Shown: one piece after another, positions 34,700 to 43,384 of the stretch | Layout of the letters: each line of letters starts with the position of its first letter | How positions within the stretch are numbered: the first letter of the stretch is position 1 | DNA from: Bacteroidota bacterium | GTDB taxonomy: Bacteria; Bacteroidota; Ignavibacteria; Kryptoniales; JAKASW01 | Assembly: GCA_021789975.1 (NCBI GenBank) | Contig: JAJYIT010000016.1 | Location: 1-64,000, forward strand | Direction of reading: 5' to 3' | DNA length: 64,000 nucleotides | Notes under the pieces: model-generated | The model's database searches: none | What the model was told of the DNA's origin: nothing | The model's input: the letters and a program-made list of their open reading frames with translations, nothing else | Program-made: the position numbers and the translations under genes

Positions 34700-35587
34700 T
34701 TACCAGCTTTCAAGCTGTTTGCCATAAAGCAAAAGTTTGCCGGTTATATGCTGTGTGCTGTCCTGTATTGTCCCATCCGGGCCTATCATCGGAGAGTGAC
34801 AAAGGAAGCAGGTCTGCAGAGTCTGTCCCTGGTGGATCGGCGTGTTAGGTGGAATTCCGTGACACGTTCCGCAGGCTGCCTGGCTCGAACCTCCGTTCCA
34901 TGCAGGTGAGTAATTGTTTCCACCTGTAAAATCTCCGTGACAATAAGTGTTGGAACATTTTAGAGTTTGAGGATCGAACACGGGGGTGGGCTGCACCGTG
35001 ACCTGTGTGCTGTCGTAGAAGCGACTTCCCGGCGTATTAGTCGGCGTAAGTGCGATGGAAGAGAATTCGACAGTTGCAGTCCCGGTCCCGGCAGGGTGTA
35101 TTCCTGGTCCCGCCGCCTGCGGCACAATGTGACACGTCGTGCAACTCACCGGGATCGAAAGGCTGCTGCCGGCAAGGTGTATCTGATGGGCGCCGACTCC
35201 TGGAGCAGAAGTAGCCGTGTCGCCCGAAAGATCCGCGGGCGGAGCCGGGTTCAGTGAGCTGCCGTGGCAAGTGTTGCAGGACAGCGGCCCTTCGGGTCCA
35301 TTGTGACACGAATAGCAGGAGGTCCCCGTAGTGCCGCCCTTCAGGTCCTCGCCGTGACATGTCATGCACGAGGAGAGATCCCATCTGTTTTGTCTCAGGT
35401 AAATACCGTGAAAATTGGGCGAGCTGACCTCTGCCCATCCCGTAGGGTGAAATCCTACCTGATATGTCGTAGGTGCCAGTACGTTATTCTGTAGCTTGCT
35501 GCAAGAGCTAAATGCCAAGCCTATGGTAATGATTGCACCGATAGCTGAGAGTTTATAGCCGATAAATGATATCCTTTTCATGTTCAT
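34700..35587 (-). CDS. Heptaheme outer-membrane lipoprotein cytochrome c
   Basis: The start at 35587 is the ATG in the ATGA overlap with the upstream gene, preceded by GGGGAG. The 295-residue protein has a lipoprotein-like signal (about residues 1-29, ending AFSSC). Seven c-heme sites are visible: CMTCH, CYSCH, CNTCH, CTTCH, then CSNTYCH (four-residue spacing), CGTCH and CFLCH. The CSNTYCH...CGTCHGIPP arrangement is the CxxxxCH...CxxCH domain described in Geobacter multiheme proteins. Its place after a barrel and a periplasmic multiheme gene matches the surface cytochrome of a porin-cytochrome conduit; surface exposure is inferred. Confidence 0.85.
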   Translation of the reverse strand: MNMKRISFIGYKLSAIGAIITIGLAFSSCSKLQNNVLAPTTYQVGFHPTGWAEVSSPNFHGIYLRQNRWDLSSCMTCHGEDLKGGTTGTSCYSCHNGPEGPLSCNTCHGSSLNPAPPADLSGDTATSAPGVGAHQIHLAGSSLSIPVSCTTCHIVPQAAGPGIHPAGTGTATVEFSSIALTPTNTPGSRFYDSTQVTVQPTPVFDPQTLKCSNTYCHGDFTGGNNYSPAWNGGSSQAACGTCHGIPPNTPIHQGQTLQTCFLCHSPMIGPDGTIQDSTQHITGKLLLYGKQLESW

Positions 35588-36867
35588 CTCCCCGGATTGC
35601 TGCCATGGCAATATCCACAGAACCCAACTCCCGGTTTACCTCCCGGGTGAGCGTTGGGATCGGTGTGACAAGTGTAGCATACAGCACCTGGATCAGTGTG
35701 CCAGCTTCCATCAACATCGTGCATAAAGAACGGCGGGTGAGTCCTCGGATCATCGCCCTTTATACCGTCTGGGTCTGTATGGCAGGTAATGCAAACCGGA
35801 TCGGCGCCCTGTACGTCGTGGCAGCTTGCGCAACTCTCGATGTCTCTCCTCGCATATTGGGCATGTCTTCCGCCGCCGCTGCCTACACCTGAGGTCACGA
35901 AATCGCCGCCTAAGTGCCAGATCGGCTCGATCCTTGCTCCGTTAGCCTCAGAATTATGACATTGAACGCAGAAGGTCCTTTCATCGTGGCAGGTATAGCA
36001 ATCGCTCTCTCTTCCCACTGCTGCGACACTGTGTGTGAATCTCCATCCTTCGGGATGGACCCGCTGAATGGTAGTCGTCTTGTGGGTAGTAATCGGGGCA
36101 AGAGAAGGAGTCGATGGGACATAAAGTTGACCAGGAGTCAGATCGTTTGCAAGATTTGAAGCGTCGTGGCATTCCTGGCAGGATGCTGTTGTGTGGCATG
36201 ACTTGCAGCCGTTTTGCGTACCCAACATGTTTGCGAACTTTCCATGTCGTTTGAGGAAATCAGGTTCTTTATGTGACATCGGGACGAGATCAGTAAGGTC
36301 TCTGTGGCAGGCATCGCAGCCAGCCGGAGACGAGACGATGATAGTATCTGCCTTGGCGTCAACCGTGTCCGACTTCGCGATGGTGAAATTTGTTTCGACC
36401 TTCCCGTGGCACACTGTGCATTGTTCCATCTTAGGTAACCCGCCATTGGGTGCCTTTTCAGCATAGGTGACACTGTCAACTCCCTGATGGCAAGTCTCGC
36501 ATGCCAGCTTCAAAGTGCCCGCGTGACGTTTGTGAGAGAAGAAAACCGGGCTGGGTGTTTGAACAAGATCTCTGTAAGTCGTCGAGTCTGCACTGGTGTG
36601 GCAGAAAGTGCACTTGGTCGAAGACTGGTCGTGGCACGTATAGCATGTCTGCATCGTCGGCATCAGGTTGTCGGTAATCTTCGTGCTGGAAGTGACGGTG
36701 GTGTGGCAGTCTGTGCATGCCGCGCCGACATCGTTAATATGTTTTGTGTGTGAGAACTTTATGATGTCCTCATTGGTGAACTTAGCGTGACCTTTTTGCG
36801 CAAATACGTTTGAAACCGAAAGAAGCGCGAGCAGGCCGGCGGTTCCGAATAATCTCAACTTTTTCAT
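35584..36867 (-). CDS. Periplasmic 14-heme c-type cytochrome
   Basis: It starts at 36867 behind GGAGGCGCGG. The 427-residue protein has a cleaved signal peptide (MKKLRLFGTAGLLALLSVSN then VFAQ) and fourteen CxxCH sites: CTDCH, CYTCH, CTFCH, CETCH, CTVCH, CDACH, CKSCH, CQECH, CYTCH, CVQCH, CASCH, CITCH, CYTCH and CGYCH. Many extra His residues (FSHTKH, FFSHKRH) supply distal ligands for bis-His hemes of the c3/c7 type. It has no membrane anchor. It is translationally coupled to the lipoprotein gene downstream and lies 11 bases after the barrel gene. The inferred role is a periplasmic wire within the barrel complex. Confidence 0.88.
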   Translation of the reverse strand: MKKLRLFGTAGLLALLSVSNVFAQKGHAKFTNEDIIKFSHTKHINDVGAACTDCHTTVTSSTKITDNLMPTMQTCYTCHDQSSTKCTFCHTSADSTTYRDLVQTPSPVFFSHKRHAGTLKLACETCHQGVDSVTYAEKAPNGGLPKMEQCTVCHGKVETNFTIAKSDTVDAKADTIIVSSPAGCDACHRDLTDLVPMSHKEPDFLKRHGKFANMLGTQNGCKSCHTTASCQECHDASNLANDLTPGQLYVPSTPSLAPITTHKTTTIQRVHPEGWRFTHSVAAVGRESDCYTCHDERTFCVQCHNSEANGARIEPIWHLGGDFVTSGVGSGGGRHAQYARRDIESCASCHDVQGADPVCITCHTDPDGIKGDDPRTHPPFFMHDVDGSWHTDPGAVCYTCHTDPNAHPGGKPGVGFCGYCHGSNPGR

Positions 36868-36878
36868 CCGCGCCTCCG

Positions 36879-38276
36879 TCAGTTTGAACCGAAATTATTG
36901 AAGAAATAATAGTTAACCAGCAAGTACGCTCTAAAATCATTCTTGTAGACAGGATTCTGATAATACTGTCCCTGCAAATTGATGGAAAGAAGATTTATCG
37001 GACGGTAGGTTACACCAAGCGAGCCGCTGTACAAGTTGCTGGCAGGGAGAGATGTCTCCTGAAGTAGTTTGTAGTTTGTTGCAGAGAGAGACGCCAAAAG
37101 AATTAGTCTCTGACTGAGAAGAGGGTACATGAACTGTGCATTCACTCCATTAAGATTTCCCGCGAAACCGTCGTTGTGTGAAAAATTTAGCGAGAACAGG
37201 TAGATGTTCGCTCCTATTGAAAATTGTGTCGAATTGTCGCCGGTGTAATAAACTTTGCTTAGAGTTCCAAAGACATTGATACGGCGATTGAAAAGGTAAT
37301 TCAAGCTGACGTCATACTCGTCGGTTCCACTGTGGTCGAACACTGAGAAGATGGAGTTGAAGGGAAGCCGTTCTTCCCTGCGGTAGTACTCGACATTTGC
37401 CGCGAGAGAAGTTATGGGAGAATACCTGAAAGAAAGTTCGGTGCGGTCGAAGCTCGCGAAGTTGAGGTCGTAATCGACTCTCGCGTAGCCCGACACTCTG
37501 TCATTGTAATAGAGCACATTTCCGGATACGTACTGTGTGGCTTCTGCGGTGGGGTCTATGTAGACGCTGTCGCCGAAGCCGGGAGTAGTGTGGACGTCGG
37601 TCAGCCTGTATGTATAATAGCCGGGTGGCTTAAAAAGCTTGTTGACATAGGCGCCGCCTATTTTGAAATTGTCGATCGGCGAATAATAAGCTTCGCCTCC
37701 GTAAAGGGAATTCCCTTTGACATCGGAGCTCATTTCAAATCGCTCATCGACCGGGGGCAGGGCGCCGCCGAAAGCAAGCACGGTAACCTTGCCATCGAGA
37801 AGACCCGCTTTTGCACTCAGACCATCGAACGATGAGACTCCAACCTCACTGAATATAGGTTGTCGACCCAATCTTAGATCGAGGACCTTTCCGATGTTGC
37901 GAGCTTCAAAATAGAGATTACCTGCGCGAAGTAGCGGATCGCTCGGAAGCTTGGTGACAAAATCGTTTGTTGCCAGGATATATGTGTGGAGCTGGTAATC
38001 TCCGGATCCGAAATTCAGCTGCATGGCTTCGTAGCCCAGCAGGTTCATCTTCGATGCCCCGGTAGTGTCGTACTGCTGGTAACTGTAGAAACTTGTCATG
38101 AACCTGCCGCTAAGAGACTGCGCGCGGGATTCACCGAAGAGAGCCAGATATAGTCCCACGCAGAGAATCGCAAGCGGGATAGTTTTTGCCTTCGCGCCGA
38201 TTTTCCGCTTCACTTTGCGCGGCACAGTCGACTTTGTGGCCATGGGATTTGTGCCATATGACCCGATTGACTTCAT
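36879..38276 (-). CDS. Outer-membrane beta-barrel, candidate porin of a porin-cytochrome conduit
   Basis: The start at 38276 follows CTGGAGG. A long basic leader precedes a signal segment (IPLAILCVGLYLALFGESRA then QS). The rest of the 465 residues are alternating amphipathic strands (YQLHTYILATNDFV, LDLRLGRQPIF, SGYARVDYDLNFASF, ELSFRYSPITSLAANVEYYR, INLQGQYYQNPVY), consistent with a barrel of 16 or more strands. No similarity to MtrB/PioB can be claimed from reading alone, but the gene heads a unit with a periplasmic and a lipid-anchored multiheme cytochrome, as in Geobacter porin-cytochrome operons. The role as electron-conduit sheath is inferred. Confidence 0.75.
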   Translation of the reverse strand: MKSIGSYGTNPMATKSTVPRKVKRKIGAKAKTIPLAILCVGLYLALFGESRAQSLSGRFMTSFYSYQQYDTTGASKMNLLGYEAMQLNFGSGDYQLHTYILATNDFVTKLPSDPLLRAGNLYFEARNIGKVLDLRLGRQPIFSEVGVSSFDGLSAKAGLLDGKVTVLAFGGALPPVDERFEMSSDVKGNSLYGGEAYYSPIDNFKIGGAYVNKLFKPPGYYTYRLTDVHTTPGFGDSVYIDPTAEATQYVSGNVLYYNDRVSGYARVDYDLNFASFDRTELSFRYSPITSLAANVEYYRREERLPFNSIFSVFDHSGTDEYDVSLNYLFNRRINVFGTLSKVYYTGDNSTQFSIGANIYLFSLNFSHNDGFAGNLNGVNAQFMYPLLSQRLILLASLSATNYKLLQETSLPASNLYSGSLGVTYRPINLLSINLQGQYYQNPVYKNDFRAYLLVNYYFFNNFGSN

Positions 38277-38394
38277 AATTAAAACGAGCCTCCAGTTGCT
38301 CCTATTGGTCCTTTTCTGCGTACCAAGATGATTCCATTCCGTTCACCCGCCTTCATTCTTGATAACAGGTAAATAAGAAGACGAGGAAGAGGGT

Positions 38395-38433
38395 CTCCAC
38401 CGCAGTTTCGGTCGGCCGGCAACTGCGGTGGAG
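38395..38433 (-). terminator. Hairpin between the c554-like gene and the barrel operon
   Basis: CTCCACCGCAGTT and AACTGCGGTGGAG form a perfect 13-bp stem with a 13-base loop. On the - strand it is followed by a pyrimidine-rich run (CCCTCTTCCTCGTCTTC). It probably ends or attenuates the upstream cytochrome operon before the porin unit. Confidence 0.65.
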
Positions 38434-38447
38434 TAATTAAAGGTCAA

Positions 38448-38999
38448 TTATTGCTTTGGAACAGGGTGAGCTATCTGTGACCACATGCTCTTGAAATCGA
38501 ACGACTTGAATGTGGGGCTCTTTTTGTTGTGGCACCTTTCGCAGAGCTGTTCCGCGGATCCGTCGCTGACGGAGACAAGGACGAGTCCGTTTGCGACTGC
38601 CTCTTTCTCATTCTTCATTATGTTCATCTTCATGTAGTCGCTGCCCGGTCCGTGACAAGCTTCGCACTGGACGCCATCCTGTTTGTTGAATCTCGGTCCG
38701 ATGAGAGAAGCTTCCACGCCATAAGCGGTCTGGTGGCATTGCAGACATTCCGGGGCCTGATCGGGACTTCCTTTGATCCCTTTCTCCTTCGCAATCTTCA
38801 AAGCCTCCGGGCTGGTCAGGACTTTCATTGCCTGCGAGTGTTTGCTTGCCTGCCACTTCTGAAATTGTTCACCGCTCTTCGGAGTCCTGTGGCACATGGC
38901 ACAGACCTCTGCGCCAACGTACTTGTGACTCGGTGCGGCGGCCATCGAAACTGCAGTCATCATAAACACTGCCATGATGACTAATGCTGCATTCTTCAT
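38448..38999 (-). CDS. Tetraheme cytochrome c554-like protein
   Basis: The start at 38999 (MKNAALVIMAVF) is preceded by GGAGGTAATCAA; the longer frame to 39023 lacks a site. The 183-residue protein has a signal peptide ending MAAAPS. Four heme sites follow: CAMCH, CLQCH, CEACH and CERCH. The context KYVGAEVCAMCH, QKWQASKHSQAM and GVQCEACHGPGSDYM is typical of the cytochrome c554/c-prime family, in which the last two sites flank a 'GxQCExCHGPG' loop. It is probably a periplasmic electron shuttle between the quinol-side complexes and the outer-membrane conduit; that placement is inferred. Confidence 0.88.
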   Translation of the reverse strand: MKNAALVIMAVFMMTAVSMAAAPSHKYVGAEVCAMCHRTPKSGEQFQKWQASKHSQAMKVLTSPEALKIAKEKGIKGSPDQAPECLQCHQTAYGVEASLIGPRFNKQDGVQCEACHGPGSDYMKMNIMKNEKEAVANGLVLVSVSDGSAEQLCERCHNKKSPTFKSFDFKSMWSQIAHPVPKQ

Positions 39000-39068
39000 T
39001 TGATTACCTCCGTTTGATTTCATAAGTATAGTTTTTATTTATGGTTCATTTGCTACTTCTGGTATCAC

Positions 39069-39437
39069 TCAGTTCTTCCTGGCACACGCGTCGCAGTAAG
39101 TGCGAGTGGGGGTCTTCTCTAATTGTTCCAGTCCTATGAAATTCGAACAGCTCTCGCAGAAGCCGAACGTATCGTTTCTTAACCTGCCGAGAGCGAGCTC
39201 CAATTCTTTTAGCTCAGTCTCGTGTTTCCGTGCCATTTCACACCTGTAATCGGGTTCAGCTTCGCATCGTTTGAATTTCAGGTCACACGTGCTGCAGATG
39301 TACCTCTCGCCGCTTTCGAGGTCGACGACTTCATCCGGTCGATCGTGCATAACCTCAAGTAGAGAGTTTAGCTTTCTTTGCAGAACAGACTCAAGTCGTG
39401 CCTTTAACTGGCTATTGATCTCGGCTTTCCTTTTCAT
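39069..39437 (-). CDS. DksA/TraR-type zinc-finger protein within the cytochrome operon
   Basis: The start at 39437 (MKRKAEINSQL) sits behind CAGGAGGATACGAC. The 122-residue protein has a coiled-coil-like helical N terminus and a C-terminal four-cysteine finger of the DksA/TraR type (CESCSNFIGLEQLEKTPTRT then YCDAC). An unusual second Cys group lies in the middle (CSTCDLKFKRC ... YRC). DksA-type proteins act through the secondary channel of RNA polymerase. The extra cysteines could bind a second metal or sense redox state. It lies inside an operon of multiheme cytochromes, so a dedicated regulatory role is inferred. Confidence 0.75.
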   Translation of the reverse strand: MKRKAEINSQLKARLESVLQRKLNSLLEVMHDRPDEVVDLESGERYICSTCDLKFKRCEAEPDYRCEMARKHETELKELELALGRLRNDTFGFCESCSNFIGLEQLEKTPTRTYCDACARKN

Positions 39438-39480
39438 GTCGTATCCTCCTGATAAAGCTGATGGCTTTTCCATTATCATC

Positions 39481-41469
39481 CTAAGGCATGCTTCTCTGAG
39501 ACATTTGCGTGGTGGTGCTATCGGGGTTGACCCTGAGACCCGCTATAAAGGCAAAGATCCTTCGCGCCAGACTCTGCGAATATGGGAAGTTGTGGGCGCC
39601 CATCGACCCTTCCTCTTGGAATTTTCCTAAATCTGTCTCAATGGATTTGAGCGAGTCTAGCCCTCCTTCTGAATGCGTTGCTTCATAATATGCAACCATT
39701 TGGGGAAAAATTCGATTCCACCGAGCAATCACGCTTTCAATTCTCGCCTTTTGATCACTGAATTTCTTCACTGCCGGACCACTATGACAGTTGGAGCATG
39801 CCTGTGCAGCAGGTATCGTCGGATAATTTCCTTCCGCTAGGTGACAGTCCGAGCAGGCAATACCGGATGCCGACATTGAGTCAGGCGAGGCGGCAAGAAC
39901 CTTCCCGTTGTAAAAGTTAGCCTGTAAGCTGTGGCAGGTTTCGCACTTCTGATTCTTGCTCCGATGATGACAATTTGTGCAGGAGCTGGCGGCGCTTGTC
40001 AACTTGCCGTGGATCGATGAAGATGGCCCGACATTCAGGTGACAGTCCACGCAGGTCCTTGCAAACAGGTGGGGACCGTGAGGAAAAGTCTCACCGTTTA
40101 CATTGACGCTGACGTTCTCTATTCCGAAATGACACCTCAGACACTCAGAATTTCTCTCGTAGAGAGACTCGACCCCGGGATTCTTGTGAGCTACTTTCAG
40201 CTCTTTCTCAGATTCATCCAGAACTAAATTCACATATCGGTTGTTGTGGACCCCGAAGCTTCCATCCCTGATGACAAGCTGCAGGTTTTTGTCCTGTGGA
40301 GGCTCTTTTCCTGTAAACAAATACTCTTTTGATCGCGCAAGTTCGATATTGATGATCCGCGTCTTTACATTTTCCTGCCACATTTTCACCAGCGCGTCGT
40401 ACTTCCTATCATGGCACGAGATGCAGGTCGAGAAGGGTGGGACTTCTCCGGTCCGCATTGATCCTGACAGAATCCCGCCAACTCCGGCAACGCCATTTCC
40501 TCCAGGCATCGAGCTATGGCATCCTTCGCATGTCACATCTGACAGGAACATCGGATCCGGGATCACGGGGACATCTATTCCGCCGGACCCCGAAAAGACC
40601 ATCTCCTGAACACTATGATGGTTCCCGTGACATTGCTGGCAATCGGGAGAGAAGACATCATACATCTGAATCTTCCCATGTTTGATCTCTCCATGACACT
40701 TGAAACACTTGATGTCATTCCTGCCGACATGCTCGTCGTGGATGGTTTTCATGTCTGGAAAAGTATCTGCAACGCTTACATGGCACTCCAAACATTTGTC
40801 TCTTGTAACACTTGCTGTGCCTGATGTGACGTGCAAATGACATGTCTGACAACTCACTCCACTCTTCAGGTACTTGGAATGATTGAAAGGCGTGTCCCAC
40901 ACATAGATATCGTTCTTCGGCGGACCATGGCACGTGTTGCATCCGCCGATCGGTCCCCCTCGCATGTCGGCACCTGCAAAGTGGCACAGGATACAGATTT
41001 TGGTCGAAACTCCACCGTGTTTGCCCTGCACTAATTCTGAATGGCAAGTCTGACACTTGAAAGAGAAATTGACATTGGTCTTGGATAGGTGGACCTTGTG
41101 GCTGAAGGAGATCCTGCCATTGTCGAATTTGATCGTCTTGTAGAAGTCTCGCGTTTTGTGGCATTGAAGACAAGCGCCATCGTTTATCTTGGACGTGATT
41201 TCTGGAGAGTAGGCGCCGATGTAGTAACGGAAAATTTCAGATGCTAGTCTCAATTTCCCCTGCAGGTAGTTCCCGACGCCGGGTGCGTAATGACATTTCC
41301 CACACGGCACCTGGTTGTGCGATGATGTCAGCCAATTGTTGTAGTACTGCTCCATGTAGTGACATGAAGCGCAGAACTTCGGATCGTCGGAAGCTCTCAA
41401 AAAGAGGACGAAGCCGTATACGATGAGGAGAGGCAGGGCGATGGCTATCGCACGCCTGAACTTTTTCAT
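39481..41469 (-). CDS. 18-heme membrane-anchored cytochrome c (NapC/NirT-like N terminus)
   Basis: This 662-residue protein begins with a basic stretch and one uncleaved helix (IAIALPLLIVYGFVLFL). It then has FCASCHYMEQYYNNWLTSSH and VPCGKCHYAPG, the pattern of NapC/NirT quinol dehydrogenases. Eighteen CxxCH sites are visible in all: CASCH, CGKCH, CLQCH, CQTCH, CILCH, CNTCH, CQTCH, CLECH, CFKCH, CQQCH, CEGCH, CISCH, CLRCH, CVDCH, CTNCH, CETCH, CSDCH and CSNCH. The C-terminal 100 residues are helical without hemes. Its start overlaps the cytochrome b gene by four bases. It is probably a periplasmic relay tied to the inner membrane. Confidence 0.88.
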   Translation of the reverse strand: MKKFRRAIAIALPLLIVYGFVLFLRASDDPKFCASCHYMEQYYNNWLTSSHNQVPCGKCHYAPGVGNYLQGKLRLASEIFRYYIGAYSPEITSKINDGACLQCHKTRDFYKTIKFDNGRISFSHKVHLSKTNVNFSFKCQTCHSELVQGKHGGVSTKICILCHFAGADMRGGPIGGCNTCHGPPKNDIYVWDTPFNHSKYLKSGVSCQTCHLHVTSGTASVTRDKCLECHVSVADTFPDMKTIHDEHVGRNDIKCFKCHGEIKHGKIQMYDVFSPDCQQCHGNHHSVQEMVFSGSGGIDVPVIPDPMFLSDVTCEGCHSSMPGGNGVAGVGGILSGSMRTGEVPPFSTCISCHDRKYDALVKMWQENVKTRIINIELARSKEYLFTGKEPPQDKNLQLVIRDGSFGVHNNRYVNLVLDESEKELKVAHKNPGVESLYERNSECLRCHFGIENVSVNVNGETFPHGPHLFARTCVDCHLNVGPSSSIHGKLTSAASSCTNCHHRSKNQKCETCHSLQANFYNGKVLAASPDSMSASGIACSDCHLAEGNYPTIPAAQACSNCHSGPAVKKFSDQKARIESVIARWNRIFPQMVAYYEATHSEGGLDSLKSIETDLGKFQEEGSMGAHNFPYSQSLARRIFAFIAGLRVNPDSTTTQMSQRSMP

Positions 41470-42368
41470 CTTGGCACGTCCTTCTTTCGTTGCGCCTCGG
41501 TTTTAGTGATCATCTGCTCATATTCGAGCGGGTGATCCTTGATCATCTTCTCCTTTGAAATGTTCCCGGTGAATATTGTCGGGTTAAAAGGGAAGACCTC
41601 GGGATTGAAATGTACGTTGTACCAGTGCCACACTACGATTGCGAGGGTCGCAAGCATCGCCTCATCGGAGTGGACCTCCGTAGCAATGTCGAACATGAAC
41701 TTCGGGACGATGCCCAGGAAGAAGTTGTTGAACCAGAGGAGCAAACCCGATAGGATCATGATGACCATGCCCCAGTAAACCGCCCAGTAATCGAACTTCT
41801 CAACGTATGAGAATCTGCCGTACCTCGGCTTCTGTTTCGAGAGTCCAAGCAGGTACTTGATGTTCTGCACGAAATCTTTCAAGTCTTTCGGAGTCGGCAG
41901 CAGCTGCTTGAAATCGTTTCTTCCCGTCCTGGTGGCGGTGATGAACAGCACGTGCCAGACGGAGACGATGATCAGAAGTGTCGCTCCAACTCTGTGGATG
42001 ACTCTGGAGACCGCTATTCCCCCCGTCATCTCGAAAAATATTTTTGCCACCAGTGTATCATGGAACTTTATCGGAAGTCCGGTGATAATCAGAATTAACA
42101 CCCCGACGGCGAGCGTCAAATGCTGGAGTCTGAAATTTAGTCCGAACCGGAGGAAATACTCTCTCCTGGACTTCTCTTCTTTCCGAACTCTTTCTTCCTC
42201 CTGCCTACGTTTGTCTTCAACATGCTGCCGGATCCTCTCGACGAGCTCGCCTTTGAGCACAGCTCTGAATTTCTCGTCGAGTTCGACCTTCTCTTCTTTC
42301 AAGAGTTCACCGATCATTTTGTCGGCGGCGTAGTCTAACCTTGCGTCGGCTTTATTCATGCCTTGCAT
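41466..42368 (-). CDS. Membrane cytochrome b subunit, partner of the 9-heme cytochrome
   Basis: The 300-residue protein has a charged helical N-terminal region of about 70 residues, then four hydrophobic helices. Heme b ligand candidates are RLQHLTLAVG, VIHRVGATLL, SVWHVLFI and WHWYNVHFNP. The layout is that of the diheme cytochrome b of formate dehydrogenase/Ni-Fe hydrogenase (FdnI/HydC) type, which exchanges electrons with quinone. It overlaps the 9-heme gene upstream and the 18-heme gene downstream, so the three are translationally linked. The start could be 42368 or 42359. Confidence 0.85.
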   Translation of the reverse strand: MQGMNKADARLDYAADKMIGELLKEEKVELDEKFRAVLKGELVERIRQHVEDKRRQEEERVRKEEKSRREYFLRFGLNFRLQHLTLAVGVLILIITGLPIKFHDTLVAKIFFEMTGGIAVSRVIHRVGATLLIIVSVWHVLFITATRTGRNDFKQLLPTPKDLKDFVQNIKYLLGLSKQKPRYGRFSYVEKFDYWAVYWGMVIMILSGLLLWFNNFFLGIVPKFMFDIATEVHSDEAMLATLAIVVWHWYNVHFNPEVFPFNPTIFTGNISKEKMIKDHPLEYEQMITKTEAQRKKDVPR

Positions 42369-43383
42369 GCTTTCGTCTTATGAATCCTGAAAGATCGAGC
42401 GCTATGTGTGCAAAAAGGAAAACCAGCACTGCCAATGTGAACCACTTGAAAAAAGTATAGACATAGAACACAATCCCAGCGCTTCTTTCGCTCGGTATAA
42501 TGTGGACTTTTCCCTTTGCAACGTTCTTATCTGCGTGCGGGTGGCATTTACCGCATGTTTTCGGAAGATTCTTCGGATTGATAGGAGAATTCGGATCACT
42601 CGCCGGAAGTATGTCGTGGTGACCATGACACGATGTACAATTCGCCGCTTTGACCATCCCGTTTTCAAGGGCAATTCCGTGGAAACTCTCGCTGTATGCT
42701 TCCGGTTGTTGAACAGGTACGTCAGCCCTTGCCATCAGCAGGGTGTCGGCGTGGCACTTCGCGCATGTGCGGACGACACCTTCGGCACTCAGCGCCGACC
42801 TCGGGTCGCTCGGCGGAAGTACGTCGTGTTCCTGATGGCAATCAGTACAAACCGCGGCACCGAGCATTCCGTTCTCCAATGCCTTGTAATGAATAGACTT
42901 GCTGTACGATTCGAATTGTTTGATGTGGCAGCGGCCGCAGAGATCCGGGATATTTCTGCGATTCGTCTGTGAAGTCGAGTCGGACGGGCTCTTCACGTAA
43001 TGAGTCGTGTGGCACGTCTCGCAATCCGGGGCATTTGGATTGCCTTCAGCCAACGCCTTTGCATGAATACTATCTTTGTATTTCTCAGGCATCCATTTTA
43101 CAGGAGCACCCACAGTGTTCCCTTCGAAGTGGCACTGGAGACAACTGACTTTCTGGGGTCTGATGAAGTGGGGAATGACTTTGACGTCTGTGTGGCACTG
43201 CACGCACGTGAATTTCCCGTGGATAGACGCTGAGAATTGCTTCGGCGAGACGTAAAGAGATTGGAACTTCCCGTCCTCCATCACGCCGAAATCCTTTTTC
43301 CCGTGGCATAGGAAACAGCGTGTGTTCTGGGGCGACGAGCCGATTTGGAGGAAAGCGAGGAGGATAGTCAATAGCGCCGTCAT
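42352..43383 (-). CDS. Nine-heme c-type cytochrome with C-terminal membrane anchor
   Basis: The start at 43383 (MTALLTILLAFLQ) follows AGGAGGATTAAT. Nine CxxCH sites are present: CFLCH, CVQCH, CLQCH, CETCH, CGRCH, CTDCH, CAKCH, CTSCH and CGKCH. Repeated spacers such as YSKSIHYKALENGM, YSESFHGIALENGM and HDVLPPSDPRS are shared with the 19-heme fusion protein. A C-terminal helix (FFKWFTLAVLVFLFAHIAL) matches the linker helix that joins the c and b parts in that fusion. Together with the overlapping cytochrome b gene it is an unfused copy of the same c/b design. Confidence 0.88.
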   Translation of the reverse strand: MTALLTILLAFLQIGSSPQNTRCFLCHGKKDFGVMEDGKFQSLYVSPKQFSASIHGKFTCVQCHTDVKVIPHFIRPQKVSCLQCHFEGNTVGAPVKWMPEKYKDSIHAKALAEGNPNAPDCETCHTTHYVKSPSDSTSQTNRRNIPDLCGRCHIKQFESYSKSIHYKALENGMLGAAVCTDCHQEHDVLPPSDPRSALSAEGVVRTCAKCHADTLLMARADVPVQQPEAYSESFHGIALENGMVKAANCTSCHGHHDILPASDPNSPINPKNLPKTCGKCHPHADKNVAKGKVHIIPSERSAGIVFYVYTFFKWFTLAVLVFLFAHIALDLSGFIRRKHARHE

Positions 43384-43384
43384 A

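Noticed and set aside
34538-34909. Plus-strand frame of 123 codons over the end of the heptaheme gene
   Set aside because: It overlaps a terminator hairpin and the coding strand of a clear multiheme cytochrome; it has no domain.
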